64,000 bases of DNA from positions 62,001 to 126,000 of the forward strand of contig CAYXFD010000001.1 of the NCBI GenBank assembly GCA_964464175.1, read 5' to 3'. Within the stretch, counting starts at the first letter, position 1. Each line of letters begins with the position of its first letter. Shown here piece after piece: positions 35,280 through 45,294 of the stretch. The position numbers were made by a program, and so were the translations under genes. A model generated the notes under the pieces. That model saw only the letters and a list, made by a program, of their open reading frames with translations, was not told the origin of the DNA and made no database searches. This DNA is from CAYXFD01 sp964464175. Lineage in GTDB: Bacteria > Cloacimonadota > Cloacimonadia > Cloacimonadales > JAJBBL01.

Positions 35280-37052
35280 TTGAGTGAGATCAGTTTTTTA
35301 CCGGTAACTCTCCCAGAATGCCGAAAACTCGGCTGGGAGGAGTTAGATATAATAATTGTTACAGGTGATGCCTATGTTGATCATCCTGCTTTCGGAGCTG
35401 CAATTATTGGTAGATATCTAACTGCAAACGGATTTCAGGTAGGGATAATACCACAGCCTGATTGGCGGTCGGATGAAGATTTCCTCAAATTGGGCAAACC
35501 GAGACTATTTTTCGGAGTTACTGCCGGGAATCTTGATTCTATGGTCAATCATTATACAGCCCAGAGAAAAATTCGTTCCGATGATGCCTATTCCCCGGAC
35601 GGCAAAGCAGGTTTAAGACCCGACAGGGCAACAATCGTCTATACCCAGAAGCTGAAACGTTTGTTTAAAGGGGTGCCGATAATCTTAGGGGGTATCGAAG
35701 CAAGTCTGAGGCGGATACCGCATTATGATTTCTGGTCTGATAAGATCCGTAACTCTGTTCTTCCGGACAGTAAGGCTGATCTGATTGTTTACGGAATGGC
35801 CGAAAAGACAATCCTGAAAGCAGCCGGATGTCTGGCAGAAGAGCAGCCAATATCAACTTTAGCAGAACTGCCGGGTACGGTGAGCATGACCAACGAATTA
35901 CCGCAGGATGCTTTCTTGCTGCCTGATTATGAGCAGGTTCAGGATAAAGATGTTTTTCTCCAAATGACCCGGTTGTTTCAAGAAAACTATCAACAAAAAG
36001 CCCTCTATCAAAAGACCGGATTGCGCTATATAAGACATAATCCCCCGGGAAATCCGCTGACTCAGAAGGAGTTAGACCGCATTTATAATCTCCGTTTTGC
36101 GCGCAAGCCTCATCCAATCTATAAAAACAAAAAAATACCCGCTTTTGAACAGATCAGGAACTCCATTACATCCCACCGCGGTTGTTTCGGAGGCTGTAAT
36201 TTCTGTGCTCTGAGTGTTCATCAGGGAAAATATATCCAATCCCGCAGTATTTCCTCGATTCTTGCTGAGTTAAGGGAGTTAACGAAACAGAACTATTTTA
36301 GAGGTTCTGTTTCTGATATCGGAGGCCCTTCAGCAAACATGTACGGGATAGAATGCCTGAATATAAACTGCCGGAGAAGATCCTGCCTGGTACCTGACAT
36401 TTGTCCCGAGCTCGATACTTCTCATAAGGATTATCTGAGATTATTGGCTCAAGCCTCTGCGGTTTCAGGAATAAATCAAGTATATGTAGCTTCAGGTGTT
36501 CGTTCTGATCTGGCTCTGGAAAACAGGGAGTTCATTGAACGATTAGTCAAAAAACACACCGGAGGGAGATTAAAACTGGCTCCGGAGCATAAGAGTGAGA
36601 AAGTACTGAAATTGATGAACAAAGCAAGCTTTCAGTCTTATGAAAGATTCTTGCAGGTATTCGGGAATCTCTGCCGAGTGAACGGGTTGCATTATTCCGT
36701 AATTCCTTATATCATGGTTGGTCATCCCGGTACCACTATTGAAGATGCCGTAGAACTTGCCAGCTATCTCAAAGAGAACAATCTGAGGGTGGAAAAGGTA
36801 CAGGAATTCACCCCTACCCCGATGACAATCAGCAGTTGTATGTATTACACCGAATGCGATTTTCCTGAGGGAAAAAAAATCCATATTCCCACGGGAAGAG
36901 AGATTAGATTACAGAAAGCGATCGTCCAGTGGTTTATGCCCGAAAACAGGAAGTATGTTATTGAGATCTTAAGAAAAGCCGGGAAGAATTATCTTCTTTC
37001 CTTTTTTCTGGAACAGGAGCCAAAAAAAGGGTCTAAAAGACTAAGGCAATAG
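35280..37052 (+). CDS. YgiQ-family (UPF0313) radical SAM protein
   Basis: A 590-residue protein with the long N-terminal domain of this family (GDAYVDHPAFGAAIIGRYL, then LGGIEASLRRIPHYDFWSD) and a radical SAM core with C302-x3-C306-x2-C309 in RGCFGGCNFC. The family binds a 4Fe-4S cluster and S-adenosylmethionine; its reaction is not established. The protein is shorter at the C-terminus than the E. coli member I recall (about 740 residues). The start is TTG 35280, supported by GGGGAG about 7 bases upstream and by immediate family-like sequence. It is followed 97 bases later by the foldase gene. Confidence 0.92.
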   Translation: MSEISFLPVTLPECRKLGWEELDIIIVTGDAYVDHPAFGAAIIGRYLTANGFQVGIIPQPDWRSDEDFLKLGKPRLFFGVTAGNLDSMVNHYTAQRKIRSDDAYSPDGKAGLRPDRATIVYTQKLKRLFKGVPIILGGIEASLRRIPHYDFWSDKIRNSVLPDSKADLIVYGMAEKTILKAAGCLAEEQPISTLAELPGTVSMTNELPQDAFLLPDYEQVQDKDVFLQMTRLFQENYQQKALYQKTGLRYIRHNPPGNPLTQKELDRIYNLRFARKPHPIYKNKKIPAFEQIRNSITSHRGCFGGCNFCALSVHQGKYIQSRSISSILAELRELTKQNYFRGSVSDIGGPSANMYGIECLNINCRRRSCLVPDICPELDTSHKDYLRLLAQASAVSGINQVYVASGVRSDLALENREFIERLVKKHTGGRLKLAPEHKSEKVLKLMNKASFQSYERFLQVFGNLCRVNGLHYSVIPYIMVGHPGTTIEDAVELASYLKENNLRVEKVQEFTPTPMTISSCMYYTECDFPEGKKIHIPTGREIRLQKAIVQWFMPENRKYVIEILRKAGKNYLLSFFLEQEPKKGSKRLRQ

Positions 37053-37149
37053 GGTATCAGAAAGGGTGTATTATTATCACGATATATTTCGGCAGAATGA
37101 ACGTTAGAAAAATTGTGGGAGAAATACTATAAACAAGGAGAAGCAACCG

Positions 37150-38910
37150 ATGTTTTCTGGTGGCTTGAGTAGCAAAAAGAGAGATATTATAATAATGGTG
37201 TTTCTCTGGACTATCTTCTCAGGTAATTTGTCGAGTGAAACGAGAAGAATTCCTCCTGATACTGTTTTTGCCGAGTATCGGGGGGGAATTATCACCAGAC
37301 TCGATTTCGATAGGGAGTTATCCAGACTCCCCTCTTTAGTCCGTGCCCGTTATAGTTCAATAACCGGCAGGCAACAATTCTTAGAAGCAATTGTTATCAA
37401 CCGGATAACTTATCTCAAGGCATTGGAATTGGGAATTGACCGAGAGCCTCAGACATTTTACGAATATAGAGATGATCTGAAGCCTTATTATGCAGGTCTT
37501 TTCAGAAGTCAAAAGATCACCGGAAGAGTCGATCTCCCTGAAAGTGATCCTCAAGAGAGTAAAACTGACATTGTCATCAGAAACAGGGAAAGAGAGCAAA
37601 AAAAAAAGGTGTTAACAGACCTTAAAGAGAAATATTCGGTTGAGGTAGATTATGACCTGTTTCTCTCCCTTAATCTCTTTCATCTGACCCCTCAAGACCC
37701 TATTCTAAAGGAAACCGTGATCTCCAGCGAGATTTCAGAGCTGAATGTTACAGTAGCCGAATTATACCGGCATTTTCTCACGCTCTCTCCTTATATAACA
37801 ACTGATGATCTCACTTCCGGTTTTGAATTCTATCATCATTTACGCTTCCTTCCCCATGATGAATGGAGAGAGCTGAGCAGTCAGGAAACTTTGGAAAGGC
37901 TGATAAACAACGTACTCGAGGTCAATCTTTTTGCCCATGAAGCCCGGGAAATGGGTTTTGAGCGTTATCATGCCGAGGATCTCCGAAGAGAACCTGTTAT
38001 TCTTGAACAAGAGGAGAGTTTATTCGATGCAGCTGTCTTTAACAACCCTGAAGTACAGCAGCTGCGGAGGTTTATTATACTCAAAGCTTTTTTTGAGCAG
38101 GAAGTAATCGAGGTTGCCGATCCTACTCCCGAAGATATCAGGGAGTATTATCAGAATAATCTTGATGAATATACTGTCCCGGAGATGCGGCAGCTGCAGT
38201 TTTTCTTATATGATACGGAACGGGAAGCCGCTGAAATGAGAGTTAAAGCACAAAGAGCTCTGGAAGAAAATGACGAACTGACAATCATTGATCTCATCAG
38301 ACAATCTCCCTATCCTCAGATATTGAGAGCAATGCAAACTGTAAGCAGAACAAACCCTTTACCCCATTTCGAAAATGATCAAGCGCTGTATGATTTGGTC
38401 TGGAATTCTTTGCCGGGAGAAATCAGTGCTGTTCACAGAAGCAGGGACGGTTTGTATTATTTTCTGGTAGTTAGCGAACATATTCCGGCATATCAATATC
38501 ACTTGGGTCAATACGAAAGCGAGATTTCTGACCTGCTTACTTTCAAGAAAAGAAATAACCGCTGGCAGGATGTGGTTGCCAAAATTATGAAAGAATACCA
38601 GGTTACTCTCTATCCCGAAAGAATGCTTATTATCTTGACAGCGGAAGAGCTGTTCTCCCTGGCTGAACAAGCCCAGTCAGACAGAAGATATCATGAGGCA
38701 ATTGCCTACTACGACCGGATCATCGAGCAACACAGGAACAGCGTTGATGATTACCGGGCTCTCTTTGCCAAAGCCTTTCTAATGACTCAAAATTTGAATC
38801 TAAAAAAAGAGGGGGCGGAATTTTTCAGAGAACTGCTGAACAATTATCCTGAAGCTGAGCTTCACGAGTCAGCCCGATATTTATTACAGATCTTATCTGA
38901 AGAAGGATAG
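37150..38910 (+). CDS. Exported PpiC/SurA-like peptidyl-prolyl isomerase with C-terminal TPR-like repeats
   Basis: A 586-residue protein with a signal segment (about 11-28). Residues 35-330 are helical and SurA-like. A parvulin domain follows at about 340-460, from VADPTPEDIREYYQNN through VPEMRQLQFFLYDTE to the closing LYYFLVVSEHIPAY. The end (about 510-586) has tetratricopeptide-like helices. Parvulins of this type help fold outer-membrane proteins in the periplasm, fitting the several barrels in the window. AAGGAG lies about 9 bases upstream. A frame-like run of eight A residues at 37600 or so lies inside the gene and could be a slippage site, but the frame is intact. Confidence 0.8.
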   Translation: MFSGGLSSKKRDIIIMVFLWTIFSGNLSSETRRIPPDTVFAEYRGGIITRLDFDRELSRLPSLVRARYSSITGRQQFLEAIVINRITYLKALELGIDREPQTFYEYRDDLKPYYAGLFRSQKITGRVDLPESDPQESKTDIVIRNREREQKKKVLTDLKEKYSVEVDYDLFLSLNLFHLTPQDPILKETVISSEISELNVTVAELYRHFLTLSPYITTDDLTSGFEFYHHLRFLPHDEWRELSSQETLERLINNVLEVNLFAHEAREMGFERYHAEDLRREPVILEQEESLFDAAVFNNPEVQQLRRFIILKAFFEQEVIEVADPTPEDIREYYQNNLDEYTVPEMRQLQFFLYDTEREAAEMRVKAQRALEENDELTIIDLIRQSPYPQILRAMQTVSRTNPLPHFENDQALYDLVWNSLPGEISAVHRSRDGLYYFLVVSEHIPAYQYHLGQYESEISDLLTFKKRNNRWQDVVAKIMKEYQVTLYPERMLIILTAEELFSLAEQAQSDRRYHEAIAYYDRIIEQHRNSVDDYRALFAKAFLMTQNLNLKKEGAEFFRELLNNYPEAELHESARYLLQILSEEG

Positions 38911-38995
38911 GAACATCACTGCTATTAGGTTCAGGGACAACATACATCTCTTAAATCTGATAAGATTCTACCTGAACTTAACATCCCGCACAACA

Positions 38996-39021
38996 AGCAG
39001 TAAGGGAACAAGATTACTGCT
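38996..39021. other. Hairpin between convergent genes
   Basis: Arms AGCAGTAA and TTACTGCT (8 bp, perfect) around a 10-base loop lie between the convergent foldase and phosphorylase genes. No T run follows on either strand, so a terminator role is uncertain. Confidence 0.3.
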
Positions 39022-39030
39022 ATTGCTTTA

Positions 39031-40350
39031 CTACAGATCCAAATCGAGGATAATATCCTCAGGTTCTCTTTTCAATCCTGAATCCTTTTCTTCAGTGATA
39101 TTGTAGGCAGTTAATATCTGATTAACAGTATGAAGACCCTGATTACGGTCATGGCAATAGACTTTTCCTATATCGTCTCCCTTCTCGATCCTGTCACCGA
39201 TCCTGGGAACAAGATAAGCACCGGCAGCATAATCGAGTTTGGAGTCTATCTGTTTCCTTCCGGCACCGATATTGACCAGGGCATAACCTATTCCCTGGCA
39301 GTTGATGGAACTTATCCAACCGCTCTTTTCAGCTTTGATTTCCAATATATGTTTACTCTGAGGGAGTAGTGAAAGATCGTCACAAACCCTGGGATTTCCA
39401 CCCTGGGCTTCGATAAATTTGGCAAATCTTTCCAGGGCAGTTCCTGAGGAGAGTGCCTGGTTGATTTTATCTGCTGCTTCTTTCTCAACTTTTGCCCTGC
39501 CTGAGAGGATTAGCATCCTTGTTGCCAGATAGCGGGTCAGGACATCAATATCGGGAACTTCTGCTCCTTTAAGATACTCGATGGTCTCCTTTATCTCCAG
39601 AGCGTTACCGATGTAGAATCCGAGGGGAGCGTTCATATCGGAATAGACAACATTAACCTTCTGTCCGAGGTTTTCTCCCGTTCTTTTCAAAAGAGATCCA
39701 AGCTCCCGCCCTCTGTCCAAATCCTTGATAAAAGCACCGCTTCCGACTTTCAGGTCAATTACAAGGTTCTGAGCCCCTTCGGCTATCTTTTTGCTGATGA
39801 TACTGGCCGTGATCAGAGGAAGGCTTTCTACCGTGCCTGTAACATCCCTGAGAGCATATATTCTTTTATCCGCCGGGACAAGTTCCTCTGATTGACTAAT
39901 TATCGAAAAGCCCGCTTTTTTGATGATCCTGCGGAAATCTGCTTCAGCATAATCGGTGCGGAGACCAGGTATGGATTCTAACTTATCAAGAGTTCCCCCC
40001 GTATGCCCTAAACCCCTTCCCGAAATCATGGGAACTATTCCTCCACATGCAGCTACCAGAGGAGCCAGCATCAGGCTTATCTTATCTCCGACACCACCGG
40101 TGGAATGCTTATCGACAGTTTGCAGTTCCTCCGGGAAACTTATCCTTTTTCCCGATTCTATATAGATTTCCGACAAATCCTGAATCTCCCTGCTCTTCAT
40201 CCCCCGGAAAAAAACAGCCATCAAAAAGGCGGACATCTGATAGTCGGGGACAGAGTCTTTGATGTACCCGGTAACAATGCTTTTCAATTCATCTTTGTTC
40301 AGCTCTTCGCCGGAACGTTTTTTGATAATCAGTTCAACAGGATTGACCAT
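39031..40350 (-). CDS. deoA: Pyrimidine-nucleoside (thymidine) phosphorylase
   Basis: A 439-residue cytoplasmic enzyme that splits pyrimidine nucleosides with phosphate to the base and (deoxy)ribose-1-phosphate. The family signature is T-V-D-K-H-S-T-G-G-V-G-D-K (H82), followed by SGRGLGHTGGTLDKLESIPG and YALRDVTGTV. Length is normal for the family. I start at ATG 40350, which has AGAGG 7 bases upstream, rather than five codons earlier. The start lies inside the 3' end of the aminotransferase gene (17-base overlap), so the two are probably translationally coupled. Whether it prefers thymidine or uridine cannot be told by eye. Confidence 0.93.
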   Translation of the reverse strand: MVNPVELIIKKRSGEELNKDELKSIVTGYIKDSVPDYQMSAFLMAVFFRGMKSREIQDLSEIYIESGKRISFPEELQTVDKHSTGGVGDKISLMLAPLVAACGGIVPMISGRGLGHTGGTLDKLESIPGLRTDYAEADFRRIIKKAGFSIISQSEELVPADKRIYALRDVTGTVESLPLITASIISKKIAEGAQNLVIDLKVGSGAFIKDLDRGRELGSLLKRTGENLGQKVNVVYSDMNAPLGFYIGNALEIKETIEYLKGAEVPDIDVLTRYLATRMLILSGRAKVEKEAADKINQALSSGTALERFAKFIEAQGGNPRVCDDLSLLPQSKHILEIKAEKSGWISSINCQGIGYALVNIGAGRKQIDSKLDYAAGAYLVPRIGDRIEKGDDIGKVYCHDRNQGLHTVNQILTAYNITEEKDSGLKREPEDIILDLDL

Positions 40351-41581
40351 GATCAGACCTCTCATTTTGTTGTAGTTGTGTGTTAATAACCCGGGCTAAT
40401 CTCTTTATCCCGTCTTCTATCTGTTGTTCATCCGGATAGGAGAAATTCAGCCTTAGACAGTTATATTCCTCCTTACCGCTTGGGAAAAACTTACTGCCCG
40501 GTATGTATGCCACTTTTTCCTGCAGGGCTTTTGAGAAGAGATCGTCCCCGTTTAGTCCTTTCGGAAGTGTAAGCCAGATAAACATTCCCCCCTCAGGTTC
40601 TGTCCATTTGACCTGTTCAGGCATATATTTGTGTAGAGACGAGACCATCTTATCCCGTAAAGGCCTATAGATTCCGATGATCTTCTTTATCTGGTCCTCT
40701 AAAAGATTGCCTTTCAGATATTCGGCTACAACTCTTTGAGTTACTCTGTCTGTGGTAACGTTTATCTTCTGTGACCAGGAATTCATGTAACCGATAATAT
40801 CTCTGTGTGCCAGAGTATAGGCTATTCTTAAGCCGGGTCCCAGTATCTTGGAAAAGGAGCGGATCGAGATTACTGCCTGATGATTGTTAAACTCGTTGCG
40901 GGCAAGAGAAAACAGGCTCTCTTCCTTGCTGCCGTAATATCTCAGGGTACTGTAAGGATCATCTTCAATTATCATGATGTTGTTCTCAATAGCAGTCTTG
41001 ATAAGGGACTCTCTTCTCTTTCTGCTCATCGTTATACCACTCGGGTTCTGAAAATCCGGAATAGTATAGATAAATTTTACCCTTTCTTTCCTCTGCCGGA
41101 GCTGATTAATAACAGCCGATAACTCAGCGGTATCGAGACCCTCATTGTCGAGAGAGACAGGAATGATCCGGCCTCCCATTGCTTCAAAAACGACCAGAGA
41201 TCCGAGAAAACTCGGCTTCTCGGAGATCAGAGAGTCACCCGGCTCCATAATCGTTTGCAAAGCGTAGAAAATACCGTTGGTTGCTCCGTTACAGATATGA
41301 ATTTCATCAGGCTGCAGGAGAATGTTTTCTTGCTCTATAATAGCTTCCTTGATCTGTCTGTCTCCACCGCTTGCTCCGTACTGGAGAACGTCATCTCCCA
41401 TTTCCATAATCACCCGGTAAAACAACTCTGCTAATTCCTGTTTAGGAAAGGTTAGAGGAGAGGGAAAACCGCCGGCAAAAGAGATCAATCCCTCTACACC
41501 TCTGGTCATTTCGACCAGTTCCCTGATCAGGGAAGATTTCATGTTCAGTGTTTGAGACGTTAATAAAGCCCCTAAATCCAT
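40334..41581 (-). CDS. PLP-dependent aminotransferase, fold type I (2-aminoadipate/LysN-like)
   Basis: A 415-residue aminotransferase with the N-terminal ISFAGGFPSPLTFP signature of the LysN/kynurenine aminotransferase-like group, NGATNGI, PDFQNPSG, IIEDDPY and the PLP lysine in RSFSKILGPGLRIAY. Members transaminate 2-aminoadipate or aromatic and branched-chain amino acids with 2-oxoglutarate. I start at ATG 41581, where AGGAG lies 5 bases upstream and the family N-terminus begins, rather than 19 codons earlier. It is upstream of and overlaps the phosphorylase. No helix-turn-helix domain is attached, so it is not a MocR-type regulator. In an amino-acid fermenter it could feed oxo acids to oxidative decarboxylation. 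Confidence 0.9.
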   Translation of the reverse strand: MDLGALLTSQTLNMKSSLIRELVEMTRGVEGLISFAGGFPSPLTFPKQELAELFYRVIMEMGDDVLQYGASGGDRQIKEAIIEQENILLQPDEIHICNGATNGIFYALQTIMEPGDSLISEKPSFLGSLVVFEAMGGRIIPVSLDNEGLDTAELSAVINQLRQRKERVKFIYTIPDFQNPSGITMSRKRRESLIKTAIENNIMIIEDDPYSTLRYYGSKEESLFSLARNEFNNHQAVISIRSFSKILGPGLRIAYTLAHRDIIGYMNSWSQKINVTTDRVTQRVVAEYLKGNLLEDQIKKIIGIYRPLRDKMVSSLHKYMPEQVKWTEPEGGMFIWLTLPKGLNGDDLFSKALQEKVAYIPGSKFFPSGKEEYNCLRLNFSYPDEQQIEDGIKRLARVINTQLQQNERSDHGQSC

Positions 41582-41756
41582 TATTACTCCTGTGCTTTTA
41601 TTTGAATCAGAACAACTCTTTGAGATGATTTTCCCCAAAGAGTTATCCTTACGGTCAAAAAAGCTTTCTCTGAGGGTTAAGTCAATAAAAAATGACTTGT
41701 CAAAACCAGGCAGTAACTAAGAAATGCTAAACACATTCAAATCTTGAGGAGAATAA

Positions 41757-42494
41757 ATGGAACAAGATGCAGTTGCCTTAATTCCTGCCAGGCTTTCTGC
41801 CCAAAGACTACCGGGTAAACCCCTTAAACTTCTGGCTGGTAAACCTCTGATCAGGAGAGTTTTTGAAGCGGTGGAAAGAACCTCTCTTTTTACAGATATT
41901 ATTATACTGACTGACAGCGAAGAGATACGAAAAGCTGCAGAGGATTTTGGAGGAAGAGCAATAATAACCTCATCCGCCTGTCAAAGCGGAACAGAGAGAA
42001 TTTTGGAAGTAAGAGCAAGTCTCCGGCAGGAAATAGTCGTTAATGTTCAGGGTGATGAACCATTTATTGATAAGAATTCCTTGCAAACACTCCTTACCCT
42101 CTTTCAGGACGAAGCTGTTTCCATTGCTTCCCTGATGCACCGGACAGAAGACAAAACTGCACTTATGAATCCCAATACCGTAAAAGTAGCGGTTGATCAT
42201 CAGAATAATGCTCTCTATTTTTCCAGATCTCTTATTCCCTATTGCCGGGAAGTGAATGAGTTTAACTCAGGTCTCTATTTCCGGCATATCGGAGTTTATG
42301 CTTTCCGAAGAAGTATCCTCCCTAAGATAGCTCTTTTGAAACCGGGAAGACTTGAACAGACAGAGAAACTGGAACAGTTGCGCTGGCTGGAGTCCGGCTA
42401 TAAAATTAAAATGAGTGAAACGGATTATAGCGGCTGGGGAATTGATACTGAAGAAGATCTGAGGAAAGCAGAAAAATGCTTCAAAGCTGAATAA
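41757..42494 (+). CDS. kdsB: CMP-KDO synthetase
   Basis: A 245-residue nucleotidyltransferase that activates 3-deoxy-D-manno-octulosonate with CTP for lipopolysaccharide inner-core synthesis. The start PARLSAQRLPGKPLKLLAGKPLI is the family signature; VNVQGDEPF, IPYCRE, HIGVYAFR and TEKLEQLRWLE are also diagnostic. Length is standard. GAGGAG lies 6 bases before the ATG. It stands alone on the plus strand between minus-strand genes. With the LpxL-like acyltransferase at 49052 it indicates an LPS-bearing outer membrane. Confidence 0.95.
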   Translation: MEQDAVALIPARLSAQRLPGKPLKLLAGKPLIRRVFEAVERTSLFTDIIILTDSEEIRKAAEDFGGRAIITSSACQSGTERILEVRASLRQEIVVNVQGDEPFIDKNSLQTLLTLFQDEAVSIASLMHRTEDKTALMNPNTVKVAVDHQNNALYFSRSLIPYCREVNEFNSGLYFRHIGVYAFRRSILPKIALLKPGRLEQTEKLEQLRWLESGYKIKMSETDYSGWGIDTEEDLRKAEKCFKAE

Positions 42495-42686
42495 TGATCT
42501 CTATCTGCCGGTCGATTTCAACTCTTTCTTTTATTGTGGGCAGGTAACAATCCCCAAAGCATTAATAATAGCTAATAGCTAACTGTAGTTATCGTGAAGG
42601 AAAGAAGCTTAATGCCGTCCGAAACCTCTTTCAGAGATGTTGGATCCGTTGTACAATAAGGGGTTCAACTACGATTGCGACCTGAG

Positions 42687-44090
42687 TTATTGCATGTAGA
42701 TCTTTCGTTTAGTAACCAGTTTATCATTCTTGAGAAAAAAGTTTACTCCCTCCAAATCTTTTTCTAAGATGCGATGACACTTCAAAACTCTGATATAGGT
42801 AGCAACAGAAACCTTTTTACTGATTTCGATAGAACAATCCTCATAATTAATCAGAGAAAAGCGCTTCAAAAGATGCTCTTTTAATGATTCCAACACGCTG
42901 TTTCTTTCTTCAGTTTCATGATCATCTCCCGGGGCGTTTGTTCTTCTCAGTTCCTGTTGTTCGCTCAAATAACTGATCAGCTCTTTCGTAAAAGGGGCAA
43001 TCGATATCGTCAATCTATTGGATATATCACTGGAAGGGAGAATACTGAGAGAGCTCCTGTTAAGTGATTCGTTAAGTAGGATCATCTTTCCTGCATATAC
43101 TGTACAATTCTGACAGTATGATGTATCGTTTGATACCTTGACATCTGTTTCGGCAAGCAGCAGTGAATCCTCGGCATAACTATTGATGAGCAAGTCATTA
43201 CCCGAATTTATCCTAGAATTGATGGCAATACCAAGCTCAACCGAATTGAGTGAAAGCAAAATAGTATTACTAACTCTCCCGGGACAACGGGTCTGTCCCT
43301 CAACGTAAAGACTGCAACCCGAAATATCGCCTTCAACCGTCAGATTCCCCTTGATACTGAGTTTACCCGGTCCTTTTATACTCCCTTTAACTAAAAGATT
43401 GCCTTCAATTCGCTTATCCATTTCTCCACGATCAGAGGGTTGTGATACGGGTACTTCAGGATTAGGGCTATCGCGGACTACATCTTCAAGCTGCAGGTCA
43501 CCTTTTACTGAAATAGTATGGCAAACAGCTAACCTGTTGCTATTATCAAGATATGGATAACCGTCGGCAGCAGCAATTAACAGATCATTTTCTTCATCAT
43601 AGATAACATTTTCTCCGGCAAAATAATGCCCAAGTTTCGCTTTTTCCTGTGGAAAAGACAAGGGCTTGCCGAAGATATCCATTCCCTCTTTTCCCTTACT
43701 TTTAATCTCGAAAGTAGCTAGTTTTTGACGTTTATTAACAGCAGTCTTCTTTAATAAAAAACTCCAGTAAAATCCTTGGTCGAAAATCTCTTCCGGAGAA
43801 ATGAAGTTCTCTCCGCACAAGAAGGAGTAATCTCTTTCGGGTAAAGAAACCGGAATACCTTTGGCAGCTAAAAATGGTTTTCCCCGCAATTTAGGTATAT
43901 CTTTCGGTTCCAGATATTCTTTAGCTGCCTGAAAACCACTGATAATACCTGCCTGTTTAAAAAGATTTATAATGTCTGATTCATTGTAAAACGGAATTCT
44001 CTCTTCTAAAAGCAAATGAGCTTCCATGCCGTGGGAATCAACAGAAAGTACAATCGATCTTTCTGTATTGTAATAATAGATTTCAGCCAT
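42687..44090 (-). CDS. FapA-like DUF342 protein
   Basis: A 467-residue protein with the layout of the FapA (DUF342) family: an N-terminal mixed domain, a central glycine-rich beta-helix with repeating VKG-S-I-x-G / VEGDISGCS turns (about 190-330), and a C-terminal helical part (about 360-467). A DGYPYLDNSNRLAV-type segment precedes the helix. Family members are scaffolds of uncertain function, some implicated in cell-shape or chemotaxis-linked processes. The start overlaps the end of pgeF by 8 bases, implying coupling. Confidence 0.82.
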   Translation of the reverse strand: MAEIYYYNTERSIVLSVDSHGMEAHLLLEERIPFYNESDIINLFKQAGIISGFQAAKEYLEPKDIPKLRGKPFLAAKGIPVSLPERDYSFLCGENFISPEEIFDQGFYWSFLLKKTAVNKRQKLATFEIKSKGKEGMDIFGKPLSFPQEKAKLGHYFAGENVIYDEENDLLIAAADGYPYLDNSNRLAVCHTISVKGDLQLEDVVRDSPNPEVPVSQPSDRGEMDKRIEGNLLVKGSIKGPGKLSIKGNLTVEGDISGCSLYVEGQTRCPGRVSNTILLSLNSVELGIAINSRINSGNDLLINSYAEDSLLLAETDVKVSNDTSYCQNCTVYAGKMILLNESLNRSSLSILPSSDISNRLTISIAPFTKELISYLSEQQELRRTNAPGDDHETEERNSVLESLKEHLLKRFSLINYEDCSIEISKKVSVATYIRVLKCHRILEKDLEGVNFFLKNDKLVTKRKIYMQ

Positions 44091-44781
44091 TTAACAGTCC
44101 TATAATTGCTATTTGTCTTTTCAGGGTATTATTCCTGCGGTAAGAAAAATAATTCACATCTTCGTAGGTACAGAAGGGAAAATCCCTTATCTTCTCCGGT
44201 TTTAACCCGGCACGGATAAGCTGGCTTCTTATAACTTTCTTAAGATCAAGAAAAGGGAAACTCTGTTCAATTCCGGTTTCGCTGACAAACTCCCGGAAAA
44301 TTTCTTTCGATACCGGATAGTGCCGGGCAGATATGGCAGGTCCTAAAGCCGCTTCAATATCCGCAGGATCTGCAGCAAAATGTGTGTTGAGAGCAGCAAC
44401 AGTTTTTCCGGTTATATTCTTTTTTGTTCCGCATCTACCGGAATGAATACCCGCAATAGCTTGCTGCCTGGGATCGTATAGGAGCACAGGGATACAATCT
44501 GCATATTTTACACAAAGAAAAAGACCCCGTTTGATGGTCAGGAGAGAATCTGCTTTCGGGATGATCCTTGGTAGTTCTTCATGGTTGTTTTCCAGTTCTT
44601 TATCCGTGATCACGGCAATCCCATCGCTATGGATCTGTTCAGCATAAAAGAGTTTCCCGAGAGGGAGGAAAACGGATCCCATATCAACTCCCCGCTTATT
44701 AAGGATTAAATCATACTCCAATGATCTATCACCAAAACAACAAAACAGTCTCTCGAAGTTAGGGAAAGGTTTAATTAGCAC
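44083..44781 (-). CDS. pgeF: PgeF/YfiH-family (LACC1-like) purine nucleoside/peptidoglycan-editing protein
   Basis: A 232-residue protein with the family's metal-site residues: H in EQIHSD, C in YADCIPVLLYD and H in GIHSGRCG. The usual HAGWRG is HSGRCG here, so the Trp-Arg is altered, while the His-Cys-His triad is kept. Family members phosphorylyse and deaminate purine nucleosides and in E. coli limit misincorporation into peptidoglycan stems. It is the first gene of a two-gene unit, overlapping the FapA-like gene by 8 bases. Confidence 0.88.
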   Translation of the reverse strand: MLIKPFPNFERLFCCFGDRSLEYDLILNKRGVDMGSVFLPLGKLFYAEQIHSDGIAVITDKELENNHEELPRIIPKADSLLTIKRGLFLCVKYADCIPVLLYDPRQQAIAGIHSGRCGTKKNITGKTVAALNTHFAADPADIEAALGPAISARHYPVSKEIFREFVSETGIEQSFPFLDLKKVIRSQLIRAGLKPEKIRDFPFCTYEDVNYFSYRRNNTLKRQIAIIGLLNG

Positions 44782-44895
44782 CTGATATCCTTGTCTGATT
44801 AAGCAGCTATCACCGTTCTATGGAGAGTGGTTTTTCTCCTGTTAAAAAATAATAAGTTATTTTATCACTCTCTGAGTGAAATGCTTAACAAAGGG

Positions 44896-45294
44896 TTAGT
44901 CTTCGGGGTTCAACTCTTTGTTGAGAAAGTCGATAACTTCTTTGGTAGGAGTCCCGGGAGTAAAAATAGCCTTGAAGCCCTTTTCTTTCAGCAGGGGAAT
45001 ATCCTCTTCCGGTATAACACCACCACCAAAGAGAAGAATGTCGGTTATCCCTTTCTCGTTAAGTAAATCAGCAACTTTGGCAAAAAGATAGTTATGAGCT
45101 CCGGACAACAGGCTTAAACCGATAGCATCAACATCTTCCTGAATAGCAGCGGTTACTATTTGCTCGGGAGTCTGTCTGATTCCCGTATATATAACTTCCA
45201 TTCCGGCATCCCGCAATGCTCTGGCGATATACTTTGCCCCGCGATCATGTCCGTCCAGTCCCGGTTTACCAATGATAACTCTGATTTTTTTCAT
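44896..45294 (-). CDS. Cobalamin-binding subunit of an acyl-CoA mutase (methylmalonyl-CoA mutase C-terminal type)
   Basis: A 132-residue free-standing B12-binding domain. The base-off motif D14-G-H16-D-R-G is at the start after VIIGKPGL, then [10 protein letters not shown] and the GGGVIP loop, all as in the C-terminal domain of methylmalonyl-CoA mutase. Heteromeric mutases keep this domain as a separate small subunit; the large catalytic subunit is not in this window. The spacing of motifs fits mutases better than the lysine 5,6-aminomutase beta subunit. GGAGG lies 10 bases upstream. It may serve propionate formation or degradation. Confidence 0.92.
   Translation of the reverse strand: MKKIRVIIGKPGLDGHDRGAKYIARALRDAGMEVIYTGIRQTPEQIVTAAIQEDVDAIGLSLLSGAHNYLFAKVADLLNEKGITDILLFGGGVIPEEDIPLLKEKGFKAIFTPGTPTKEVIDFLNKELNPED

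Noticed and set aside
44896..45294. Lysine 5,6-aminomutase B12 subunit, because of the lysine genes in the window
   Set aside because: It is 13 kb away, and the motif order and small size fit the methylmalonyl-CoA mutase C-terminal subunit better.
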